Source: Candidatus Levyibacteriota bacterium (GTDB lineage Bacteria > Patescibacteriota > Microgenomatia > Levybacterales > UBA12049). Taken from it: a stretch of 5,122 nt of DNA. The DNA lies in assembly GCA_018061205.1 (NCBI GenBank), contig JAGOUP010000049.1, positions 1 through 5,122 of the forward strand. Direction: 5' to 3'. Positions 1 through 4,618 of the stretch are shown here, piece by piece (position 1 is the stretch's first letter; the number at the start of each line of letters is the position of its first letter). Made by a program: the position numbers and the translations under genes. The notes below the pieces were generated by a model. It saw only the letters and a program-made list of their open reading frames with translations, did no database searches and was not told the DNA's origin.

Positions 1-312
1 ATCCATAGGTAACGCATTTCCCAACGTTATTTCAACATCTTTCCCAGCAACGATTTTAGCATCTATTTCGATCCCAACGGGCGCTAAAATATACCGTTTT
101 TCTCAGTCAGTATAATGAACTAATGCGATATCTACTGTTCGATTTGGATCGTATTCAATAGCAACAACTTTACCAACGACCCCTATTTTATCACGTTTGA
201 AGTCAATTGTGCGATAGAATCGCTTTTGCTGCCCACCTTGATGTCTGACTACTACTTTTCCTGATGAATCTCTTCCAGAATGTTTTTTCTTAATATTTTT
301 TAACTTTTTCAT
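1..312 (-). CDS. rplB: 50S ribosomal protein L2, 5' part, with an in-frame TGA at a conserved glycine
   Basis: L2 is a core large-subunit protein that binds 23S rRNA near the peptidyl transferase centre and supports subunit joining. The 104 codons present match the RNA-binding half of the family: RHQGG, IDFKRDK, VAIEYDPNR, IALVHYTD, then EKRYILAP and GNALPM; the gene leaves the window at its 3' side. The codon at 103-105 is TGA, where L2 proteins have Gly in the YxDGE(K/R)RYILAP motif. The frame is otherwise open and fully L2-like on both sides, so a single GGA to TGA change explains it. The start at 310-312 is the only possible one: an in-frame TAG lies at 328-330 and no other start codon lies between. 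L2 is thus ~28 residues shorter at the N terminus than E. coli L2. An AGGAG at 325-329 lies 12 nt upstream, inside rplW, which ends 1 nt before this start. Identity is sure; the TGA may be a base error, a variant or a recoded codon. Confidence 0.93.
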
Positions 313-313
313 A

Positions 314-601
314 TTATTTTTGCTCTCCTATTTCAAACGCAGCGATTTTTTGTCCTGCTTTTAGCCTCACAATTGCTTTTTTCCATGCAGATTTTGTTTT
401 TTCGATACGTCGGGCGCCTGATCGTCGTGATCGTCCTTTTACAATACTCGTTGCAACACCAATAACATCTACTTTAAAGGTGTTTCCAATAACGTATTTG
501 ATTGCATTTTTCCCCATGGTTTTATCCATTTTAAAGGTAAATTTACCGTTTTGTGCATCTGCAATGGATTTTTCAGTAATAATTGGTGTCAGTGTTATCA
601 T
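314..601 (-). CDS. rplW: 50S ribosomal protein L23
   Basis: L23 binds 23S rRNA domain III at the polypeptide exit site and is the docking point for trigger factor and SRP. The 95 residues match the usual bacterial length. Visible family features are the N-terminal PIITEKS (Glu10 corresponds to the trigger-factor contact, Glu18 in E. coli L23), GKFTFKMD, the basic loop KGRSRRSGARR at about 56-66, and the C-terminal WKKAIVRLKAGQKI. It lies between rplD (2-nt gap, TAACTATG) and rplB (1-nt gap, TAATATG), the standard S10-cluster order. The only Shine-Dalgarno-like tract upstream is GAGG at 618-621, 16 nt from the start and too far to be convincing, so translation is probably coupled to rplD. It stops with TAA. 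Confidence 0.97.
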   Translation of the reverse strand: MITLTPIITEKSIADAQNGKFTFKMDKTMGKNAIKYVIGNTFKVDVIGVATSIVKGRSRRSGARRIEKTKSAWKKAIVRLKAGQKIAAFEIGEQK

Positions 602-603
602 AG

Positions 604-1347
604 TTATTTTTTAATATCCTCAATTGCTTCCTGCATAAAAAGCAATGTCTTCGTTTTTAATACTTCATAGGTATTCAATTGGTTGACTGTCATCAATGTC
701 ACTCCGGCAATATTTCGTGCAGATCGAAAAACAGCGGTCATCGCTTCAGCCTTTTCCGGCAATACGACCATCACTTGATTCTTTTTTTCAGCCATGCCGA
801 GTGTTTTCATAACAGCGAGCATTGCCTTTGTTTTTGCTTCAACTGAAGCCATTCCTTTTACGATTTTGATAGCCCCATCTGCTTTTTTACTACTGAGCGC
901 TGAAAAAAGTGCAAGGCGTCTCATTTTTTTCGGAAAAGACAGCGTAAAGTCATGTGGGCGAGGACCATGAGCAACACCACCACCAACAAATAGTGGAGCT
1001 CGAATACCACCATGTCGTGCTCGACCTGTTCCTTTTTGCTGATAAATCTTTCTCGTTGATCCCTGTACTTCACCTCGTGTTTTTGATTTTGCTGTTCCTG
1101 TTCTTTGATTTGCCAAATACACTCTCACTGCTTGTGCCATAAGCGGTTTGTTGATCTTTACTCCAAATACCTCAGCTGGCAAAGTCATCGTTGTTTTTCC
1201 ACCCTTTACATCAAACACATCAATACTCATTGTGGCTTCTTTTTTTGTTGTTTTCATAGGAATTTTAGCTTCAACAATATCCTTTTTTACTGTTTTCTTT
1301 GCTACAACTTCTTTTTTTGTATTTGTTTCTAATTTCTTATTTGGCAT
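604..1347 (-). CDS. rplD: 50S ribosomal protein L4 with basic N-terminal extension
   Basis: L4 is an early-assembly 23S rRNA-binding protein whose extended loop lines the exit tunnel; in E. coli it also represses its own S10 operon. The L4 core begins near residue 40 (MSIDVFDVKGGK) and shows MAQAVRVYLANQRTGTAKSK at 70-89, the tunnel loop KGTGRARHGG at 105-114, the family pattern AHGPRPHDF, and SFPKKMRRLALFSALSSK. At 247 residues it is longer than E. coli L4 (201), mainly because residues 1-39 are a low-complexity Lys/Thr/Glu tract. The long start is preferred because AGGAGG lies 9 nt before it, at 1357-1362; Met40 has no comparable site. Its start overlaps the 3' end of rplC by 11 nt, so the two are probably translationally coupled. 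It stops with TAA. Confidence 0.96.
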   Translation of the reverse strand: MPNKKLETNTKKEVVAKKTVKKDIVEAKIPMKTTKKEATMSIDVFDVKGGKTTMTLPAEVFGVKINKPLMAQAVRVYLANQRTGTAKSKTRGEVQGSTRKIYQQKGTGRARHGGIRAPLFVGGGVAHGPRPHDFTLSFPKKMRRLALFSALSSKKADGAIKIVKGMASVEAKTKAMLAVMKTLGMAEKKNQVMVVLPEKAEAMTAVFRSARNIAGVTLMTVNQLNTYEVLKTKTLLFMQEAIEDIKK

Positions 1348-2074
1348 TTTCTGTCTCCTCCTTTTTTTCTTCTACTGTCACAACTTCTTCTACCGTGACT
1401 TCTTTTGGTTCTATTTTGGGTTCATCCAACAGTGGTACGAATTTTTTATCTTCTCCTGTTTTTTTGATATAAATCAGATTATCTCTTCCGCCTGGAACAA
1501 GACCTTTTATCCAAATTGATTCATCAAGGACTGCGACAATCGATAAGTTACGAACAGTTACTCTCTCATGTCCCATACGTCCTGCCATCTTTTTCCCTTT
1601 GTATACGCGTCCTGGGGTGGTTGTTTGACCGATTGATCCAGGTGCTCTTTCTCTATCTGATTGACCGTGTGTTCGAGGTCCACCTTTAAATCCCCAACGC
1701 TTCACTCCTCCTGCATATCCTTTTCCTTTTGAGATACCGATGACATCAACCATATCTCCTGCTTTAAAAACATCTGCTGCTTTCATCACATCGCCAACTG
1801 TTGGCATATCTGACGTATCGGTAAATCGGACTTCACGCAAAAATTGAGGGGCACTTTTGACGTTTGCCCCTTTTGTATGCCCCATGAGTTGTTTGGTTGG
1901 ATGCTTTTTTGTTCCTAGTCCAATTTGGACAGCATCGTAGCCATCTTTGGCTGTAGTCTTGAGTGAGATGACCGGATTGCTAGAGAGCGTAATCTCAGTT
2001 ACAGGAATTCTCGTCCCATCAGAGAGGAACTTTTGTGTTTGCATTTTCTTTTGTCCAATAAGTGCATGTATCAT
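1337..2074 (-). CDS. rplC: 50S ribosomal protein L3 with acidic C-terminal tail
   Basis: L3 is one of the first proteins to bind 23S rRNA and its loop reaches toward the peptidyl transferase centre. Diagnostic segments are ALIGQKKMQTQKF near the N terminus, the core VDVIGISKGKGYAGGVKRWGF at about 109-129, GGPRTHGQSDRERAPGSIGQ at 131-150 and KKMAGRMGHERVT at 161-173. Gln150 falls where E. coli L3 Gln150 is methylated by PrmB. The protein has 245 residues against 209 in E. coli; the surplus is mainly a Glu/Val/Lys-rich tail from about 216 to 245, probably disordered and acidic. It is the first gene after a promoter and a long structured leader. No Shine-Dalgarno sequence precedes the ATG. The 3' end carries the AGGAGG used by rplD and overlaps its start. 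It stops with TAA. Confidence 0.97.
   Translation of the reverse strand: MIHALIGQKKMQTQKFLSDGTRIPVTEITLSSNPVISLKTTAKDGYDAVQIGLGTKKHPTKQLMGHTKGANVKSAPQFLREVRFTDTSDMPTVGDVMKAADVFKAGDMVDVIGISKGKGYAGGVKRWGFKGGPRTHGQSDRERAPGSIGQTTTPGRVYKGKKMAGRMGHERVTVRNLSIVAVLDESIWIKGLVPGGRDNLIYIKKTGEDKKFVPLLDEPKIEPKEVTVEEVVTVEEKKEETENAK
1357..1362 (-). promoter_or_regulatory. Shine-Dalgarno site of rplD inside the rplC 3' end
   Basis: The minus strand reads AGGAGG, 9 nt before the rplD ATG at 1345-1347. It decides for the long L4 start over the internal Met40 and places ribosome loading for L4 inside the translated end of rplC. Confidence 0.8.
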
Positions 2075-2221
2075 ATGATTTCAGTTTCGTATTACTCTGT
2101 TTAGAAAAAACATTCATAAACAAAAAATGGTCGCCTAACGCGACCACATCTACCCTTTTTGGGTAATCCAGACAATGTCTGAACAAATCTGAGAAGCTTA
2201 GAGACCTAACTACCTTCTATT
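2075..2221 (-). promoter_or_regulatory. Structured 5' leader of the rplC operon, candidate transcription attenuator
   Basis: No gene fills this spacer. A transcript from the promoter at 2228-2256 would start near 2221 and carry ~147 nt of leader. Four stem-loops can be drawn by eye on the minus strand. P1 (2192-2218) pairs AGAAG with CTTCT around an inner UUAG/CUAA stem. P2 (2167-2183) pairs TTCAGAC with GTCTGGA (one G-U) over an ATT loop. P3 (2151-2165) pairs TACCC with GGGTA over AAAAA. P4 (2128-2146) is a 7-bp terminator stem followed by six Ts. A promoter, structured RNA, terminator, then a ribosomal operon is the layout of an attenuator. By analogy with the E. coli S10 leader, where L4 causes early termination, L4 from the second gene is a candidate ligand; this is inference. 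No clear alternative antiterminator pairing was found. The ~50 nt between P4 and the ATG hold no Shine-Dalgarno site. Confidence 0.6.
2122..2146 (-). terminator. Intrinsic terminator (P4) between rpsJ and rplC
   Basis: On the minus strand TGGTCGC (2146-2140) pairs perfectly with GCGACCA (2134-2128) over the loop GTTAG, followed by six Ts at 2127-2122. It lies downstream of the rplC promoter, so it would end leader transcripts as well as read-through from rpsJ. It must be passed conditionally for the ribosomal genes to be expressed. Confidence 0.82.
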
Positions 2222-2227
2222 TTTTCC

Positions 2228-2256
2228 ATTATATACTATTTCCGCCTCAAAAACAA
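2228..2256 (-). promoter_or_regulatory. Promoter of the rplC-rplD-rplW-rplB unit
   Basis: On the minus strand, -35 TTGTTT (2251-2256), a 17-nt spacer and a perfect -10 TATAAT (2228-2233). The predicted start is near 2221. The -35 box begins 4 nt after the rpsJ stop codon, so the unit can be transcribed apart from rpsJ. The -35 matches the consensus only in TTG; the -10 and spacing carry the call. Confidence 0.68.
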
Positions 2257-2260
2257 CTGA

Positions 2261-2569
2261 TTACATTTTAATTTCGATGTCAACGCCAGCGGGTAATTCT
2301 AAATGTGTCAAACTATCAATTGTTTTATCTGTTGGAGAGACAATATCAATGAGTCGTTTGTGAACTCTAATCTCAAAATGGTCCCGATGATCTTTCTCAA
2401 TAAATGGTGATTTATTGATTGCGTATACTGATCTATCAGTAGGCAAAGGGATTGGTCCCACGATCTTAGCACCCGTTCTAATAGCGGTATCTAAAATTTG
2501 CTGACAACAAGAGTCTATGACTCTTGCATCGTAACTTTTTAAACGTACTCGAATTCTTCCTTTAGGCAT
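2261..2569 (-). CDS. rpsJ: 30S ribosomal protein S10
   Basis: S10 (NusE) is part of the 30S head and also joins NusB in antitermination complexes. The 102 residues equal the normal family length. Family features in order are IRVRLKSYDARVID at about 6-19, TGAKIVGPIPLPT at about 32-44, KSPFIEKD with the HFEIRVHKRLIDI segment, and the C-terminal LPAGVDIEIKM. The tip loop (FIEKDHRDHFE) differs from the more common HVNKKSREQFE form. It follows tuf, as in many bacteria, but is separated from it by a strong terminator and has its own candidate promoter, giving a leader of about 53 nt without a Shine-Dalgarno site. It is separated from rplC by a promoter and attenuator, which splits the usually continuous S10 operon. 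It stops with TAA. Confidence 0.97.
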   Translation of the reverse strand: MPKGRIRVRLKSYDARVIDSCCQQILDTAIRTGAKIVGPIPLPTDRSVYAINKSPFIEKDHRDHFEIRVHKRLIDIVSPTDKTIDSLTHLELPAGVDIEIKM

Positions 2570-2605
2570 ACTTTTAATGAACTACTACAGGGCAACTTTG
2601 TGGGC

Positions 2606-2628
2606 AAAAAAAATGGCCTTTCGGCCAT
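2606..2628 (-). terminator. Intrinsic terminator of tuf
   Basis: On the minus strand ATGGCC (2628-2623) pairs with GGCCAT (2618-2613) over a GAAA tetraloop. A run of eight Ts (2613-2606, the first also closing the stem) follows. It sits 22 nt after the tuf stop codon and should separate tuf from rpsJ transcription. Confidence 0.9.
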
Positions 2629-2657
2629 AGTATACTCCAATTGGAGCCGTTATGCAA
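2629..2657 (-). promoter_or_regulatory. Candidate rpsJ promoter abutting the tuf terminator
   Basis: On the minus strand, -35 TTGCAT (2652-2657) overlapping the tuf stop, a 17-nt spacer and -10 TATACT (2629-2634). The predicted start is near 2622, inside the terminator loop, so a transcript starting here cannot form the terminator stem and would escape it. The -35 is weak (TTG only). Since rpsJ follows a strong terminator, it needs a promoter about here. Confidence 0.5.
2635..2646. repeat. Perfect 12-bp palindrome in the rpsJ promoter spacer
   Basis: CTCCAATTGGAG is its own reverse complement. It lies wholly between the candidate -35 and -10 boxes of rpsJ and 3 nt past the tuf stop. It could be an operator for a dimeric protein, or extend the folded end of the tuf mRNA. 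The palindrome itself is certain; its role is unknown. Confidence 0.5.
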
Positions 2658-3831
2658 TAATCTTTGTGATTACGCCTGCTCCAACTGTTTTTCCACCTTC
2701 TCGAATAGCAAATCTGAGTCCTTCTTCCATAGCGACAGGTACAATCAATTTTACGTGCATTTTTGTGTTATCTCCAGGCATAACCATTTCAACGCCCTTT
2801 GGAAGATCTACTTGTGCTGTTACATCAGTGGTTCTGATATAAAATTGTGGTCTGTACCCTGTGAAGAATGGTGTATGACGACCGCCTTCTTCTTTGGTTA
2901 AAATATATGCTTCAGCTTCAAATTCTTTATGTGGTGTAATACTTCCTGGCTTTGCAATAACTTGTCCTCTTTCAATATCAGCTTTTTCAATACCTCTGAG
3001 TAAAAGACCTACATTGTCTCCAGCTTGACCTTCATCAAGCATTTTTCGAAACATTTCAACTCCGGTAACAACTGATGGCTTTGTTGCTCGAATACCGATG
3101 ATTTCAACAGCTTCGTTTACTTTTACTCTTCCTCTTTCAATACGTCCGGTAACAACTGTTCCTCGTCCTTTGATTGAGAAAACGTCTTCAACAGGCATAA
3201 GGAATGGTTTGTCAAGATCTCGAACTGGGGTAGGGATATAGGTATCAACTGCATCCATGAGCTCTTCAATCTTTTTCTCATATGCTGCATCACCTTCTAA
3301 TGCTTTGAGTGATGAACCACGAATAATAGGCACTTCATCGCCTGGATATTGTTGTTTTGTCAAAAGCTCTCGAACTTCCATTTCAACTAAATCCAAAAGT
3401 TCTTCATCTTGAACCATATCGCATTTATTCAAGTACACAACGATAGCTGGCACACCAACTTGTCGTGCAAGTAAAATATGTTCTCTTGTTTGTGGCATAG
3501 GCCCGTCTGGAGCTGAAACAACCAAAATTGCACCATCCATTTGTGCAGCACCAGTGATCATGTTTTTGATGTAATCAGCATGACCTGGAGCGTCAATGTG
3601 TGCATAATGTCGTGCATCTGTTTCGTATTCGATGTGGGAAATATTGATGGTAACGCCTCGTGCTTTTTCTTCTGGTGCATTATCAATATCCTCATATTTC
3701 ATTGCCTTGGACTTTCCTTTTTTAGAAAGCACGGTAGCAATAGCGGCTGTCGTGGTGGTCTTTCCATGATCAACGTGACCAATGGTTCCAATGTTTACGT
3801 GTGGTTTTGTTCTATCAAATTTGTCTGCCAT
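2650..3831 (-). CDS. tuf: Translation elongation factor Tu
   Basis: EF-Tu is the GTPase that brings aminoacyl-tRNA to the ribosomal A site. The 393 residues match the family length (394 in E. coli). The GTPase domain shows the P loop GHVDHGKT at 18-25, switch I RGVTI at 58-62, the G3 motif DAPGHADY at 80-87 (E. coli has Cys where Ala81 stands), NKCD at 135-138 and GSSLKAL at 172-178 (Ser for the usual Ala of the G5 SAL motif). Domain 2 follows from about 205 (KGRGTVVTGRIERG). Domain 3 starts near 300 and includes GGRHTPFFTGYRPQFY and the C-terminal GGKTVGAGVITKI. It has a strong promoter and a 36-nt leader with a 5' hairpin, no Shine-Dalgarno site, and a terminator just downstream, so it looks like a monocistronic unit. 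It stops with TAA. Confidence 0.99.
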   Translation of the reverse strand: MADKFDRTKPHVNIGTIGHVDHGKTTTTAAIATVLSKKGKSKAMKYEDIDNAPEEKARGVTINISHIEYETDARHYAHIDAPGHADYIKNMITGAAQMDGAILVVSAPDGPMPQTREHILLARQVGVPAIVVYLNKCDMVQDEELLDLVEMEVRELLTKQQYPGDEVPIIRGSSLKALEGDAAYEKKIEELMDAVDTYIPTPVRDLDKPFLMPVEDVFSIKGRGTVVTGRIERGRVKVNEAVEIIGIRATKPSVVTGVEMFRKMLDEGQAGDNVGLLLRGIEKADIERGQVIAKPGSITPHKEFEAEAYILTKEEGGRHTPFFTGYRPQFYIRTTDVTAQVDLPKGVEMVMPGDNTKMHVKLIVPVAMEEGLRFAIREGGKTVGAGVITKIIA

Positions 3832-3839
3832 AGTGTTTT

Positions 3840-3864
3840 AAAAATAAAAACCCCTGTTGGGTTT
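3840..3864 (-). promoter_or_regulatory. 5'-terminal hairpin and U-tract in the tuf leader
   Basis: On the minus strand AAACCC (3864-3859) pairs with GGGTTT (3853-3848) over five bases, followed by TTATTTTT. The predicted tuf start (about 3867) puts this stem at the very 5' end of the mRNA. It may protect the transcript, or act as a weak attenuator given the U-rich tail. The stem is only 6 bp with three G-C pairs, so termination would be poor. Confidence 0.4.
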
Positions 3865-3873
3865 GTGAGAATA

Positions 3874-3902
3874 AGTATATGATATTTTTTATGCCTCGTC
3901 AA
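3874..3902 (-). promoter_or_regulatory. Strong sigma70-type promoter of tuf
   Basis: On the minus strand, -35 TTGACG (3897-3902, 5 of 6 consensus bases), a 17-nt spacer and -10 TATACT (3874-3879, 5 of 6). The predicted start is near 3867, giving a 36-nt leader. This is the best promoter in the window and fits the high demand for EF-Tu. Confidence 0.85.
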
Positions 3903-3925
3903 GTAGGTAATTTTCTTTTATACAA

Positions 3926-3953
3926 GATACTCTTGACCTCAAATAATAGTATC
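3926..3953. repeat. Inverted repeat between the divergent tuf and GNAT promoters
   Basis: GATACT (3926-3931) and AGTATC (3948-3953) are inverted copies 16 nt apart. They enclose a smaller inverted repeat, TTGA-CC-TCAA (3933-3942). The position, upstream of both divergent promoters, would suit a shared operator. Repeats this short can arise by chance in AT-rich DNA. Confidence 0.3.
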
Positions 3954-3966
3954 AAACCTTTTTTCC

Positions 3967-3994
3967 TTGTGCAATATGAAAACATTGGTATACT
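3967..3994 (+). promoter_or_regulatory. Extended -10 promoter of the GNAT remnant
   Basis: TTGTGC (3967-3972, weak -35), a 16-nt spacer, then TGG-TATACT with the -10 at 3989-3994 and the extended TG at 3986-3987. Exactly six bases separate the -10 from the GTG at 4001, so the predicted start is the G of the start codon and the mRNA would be leaderless. Confidence 0.6.
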
Positions 3995-4000
3995 AAAGGT

Positions 4001-4356
4001 GTGAAAATCATTCAAACAAAATCAAAATCTAAACCAATAAAAGAATTCAGTAAAAAAGTATGGATAGATGCAAACATTGAGCATTATGGAAAGGATATTC
4101 TCTTTGATGACCATGATATTACAAAAACCAAGGAACAGGAATAGGAACCCAACTCATGAAACGGATAGAAAAAGTAGTTTTAGAAGAAAATTGTCATAAA
4201 ATTTATTTAGAAACTGGTCAGGGTTGGAAAGCAGAAAAATTTTATACAGCACTTGGTTTTGAAAAAACAGCAGCATTAAAAAATCACTACCATAAAAAGG
4301 ATTTTGTGATTTATACAAAATACCTTAATAAAATTCCGGCAAAACCTGAAGAATAA
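4001..4356 (+). pseudogene. GNAT-family N-acetyltransferase broken by an internal deletion
   Basis: Two reading frames hold the two ends of one small acetyltransferase. The first frame (GTG 4001, TAG 4142-4144, 47 codons) gives an N-terminal piece with KEFSKKVWIDANIEHYGKDI, plausible as the first strand and helices of a GNAT fold. The second frame, shifted by -1, is recognisable from about 4126. It reads NQGTGIGTQLMKRIE, the acetyl-CoA-binding motif A (QxxGxG), then KIYLETGQGWKAEKFYTALGF, the C-terminal motif B, and stops at TAA 4354-4356. The strands between (about 30-50 residues in intact relatives) are missing, so a single out-of-frame deletion near 4115-4128 explains the break. An ATG at 4156 could give a 66-residue product, but it lies inside motif A, lacks the acetyl-CoA loop and is unlikely to be active. 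Promoter and start remain intact, suggesting recent decay. The substrate is unknown. Confidence 0.72.
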
Positions 4357-4357
4357 T

Positions 4358-4501
4358 TTATTTCTTTGTAGATTTGCGAGGAGAACTATTCGATTTTTTA
4401 TCTGTCACAAATAAATATACTAAAAACCCTACTGCAATAATTTGAGATATAGTTGCAATGGTTCCTAAAATTCCTGATTGTTGTAATTCTAAAAGTGTCA
4501 T
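4358..4501 (-). CDS. Hypothetical 47-residue single-pass membrane protein
   Basis: I do not recognise this gene. The product begins MTLLELQQSG, has one hydrophobic segment at about 11-32 (ILGTIATISQIIAVGFLVYL) and ends in a hydrophilic basic tail, DKKSNSSPRKSTKK. The layout suggests a membrane anchor with a cytoplasmic positive tail. It starts 1 nt after the TGA of the 37-residue gene upstream (TGATATG), an arrangement typical of coupled translation; no Shine-Dalgarno site is seen. It stops with TAA one base from the stop of the convergent GNAT remnant, with no terminator hairpin between them. The small size makes it uncertain as a coding call, but the neighbour spacing and hydrophobic pattern favour it. 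Confidence 0.55.
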   Translation of the reverse strand: MTLLELQQSGILGTIATISQIIAVGFLVYLFVTDKKSNSSPRKSTKK

Positions 4502-4502
4502 A

Positions 4503-4616
4503 TCATTTTATATGTTTTGATTTACGTGATAATAAAAGCAGGATACTTATACCAATAACTAAGAGAGAACCCACTATTGTTGTCAGATTTGCTCCCATAT
4601 CCCATCCACTTATCAT
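4503..4616 (-). CDS. Hypothetical 37-residue single-pass membrane protein
   Basis: I do not recognise this gene. It encodes a short N terminus (MISGWDMGAN), one hydrophobic helix at about 11-30 (LTTIVGSLLVIGISILLLLS) and a basic end (RKSKHIK). A very good Shine-Dalgarno tract, AAAGGAG at 4622-4628, lies 5 nt before the ATG and partly overlaps the 3' end of the 63-residue gene, whose stop is 2 nt upstream. This is the best evidence that it is translated. It ends in TGA, the only clear TGA stop in the window, 1 nt before the next start. Reading through that TGA gives no sensible protein, which supports TGA acting as stop here. Confidence 0.62.
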   Translation of the reverse strand: MISGWDMGANLTTIVGSLLVIGISILLLLSRKSKHIK

Positions 4617-4618
4617 AC

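Noticed and set aside
103..105. Assigning the whole window to genetic code 25 (UGA = Gly)
   Set aside because: Only one of about 103 glycine positions uses TGA, and the 37-residue ORF ends in a TGA arranged as a coupled stop-start. Reading through it gives nothing sensible. Kept as a hypothesis only.
954..1519. Plus-strand open frames opposite rplD and rplC
   Set aside because: Their translations are low-complexity (Phe/Leu/Cys-rich) mirrors of Lys/Glu-rich ribosomal genes, and no start signals support them.
2151..2165. TACCC/GGGTA hairpin (P3) as a separate terminator
   Set aside because: It has only 5 bp and lacks a T run on either side; it fits better as one element of the rplC leader.
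2227..2229. ATG at 2227-2229 (minus) as a start of a 7-codon leader peptide
   Set aside because: It overlaps the -10 box and lies upstream of the predicted transcription start, so it would not be in the leader RNA.
2600..2901. Plus-strand open frames over the tuf 3' end
   Set aside because: They are antisense to highly conserved EF-Tu codons, have no promoter or ribosome site of their own, and cross the tuf terminator.
4115..4144. Programmed -1 frameshift joining the two GNAT frames at the A-rich tract
   Set aside because: The tract does not fit an X XXY YYZ slippery site in the zero frame, and a shift would not supply the missing central strands of the fold.
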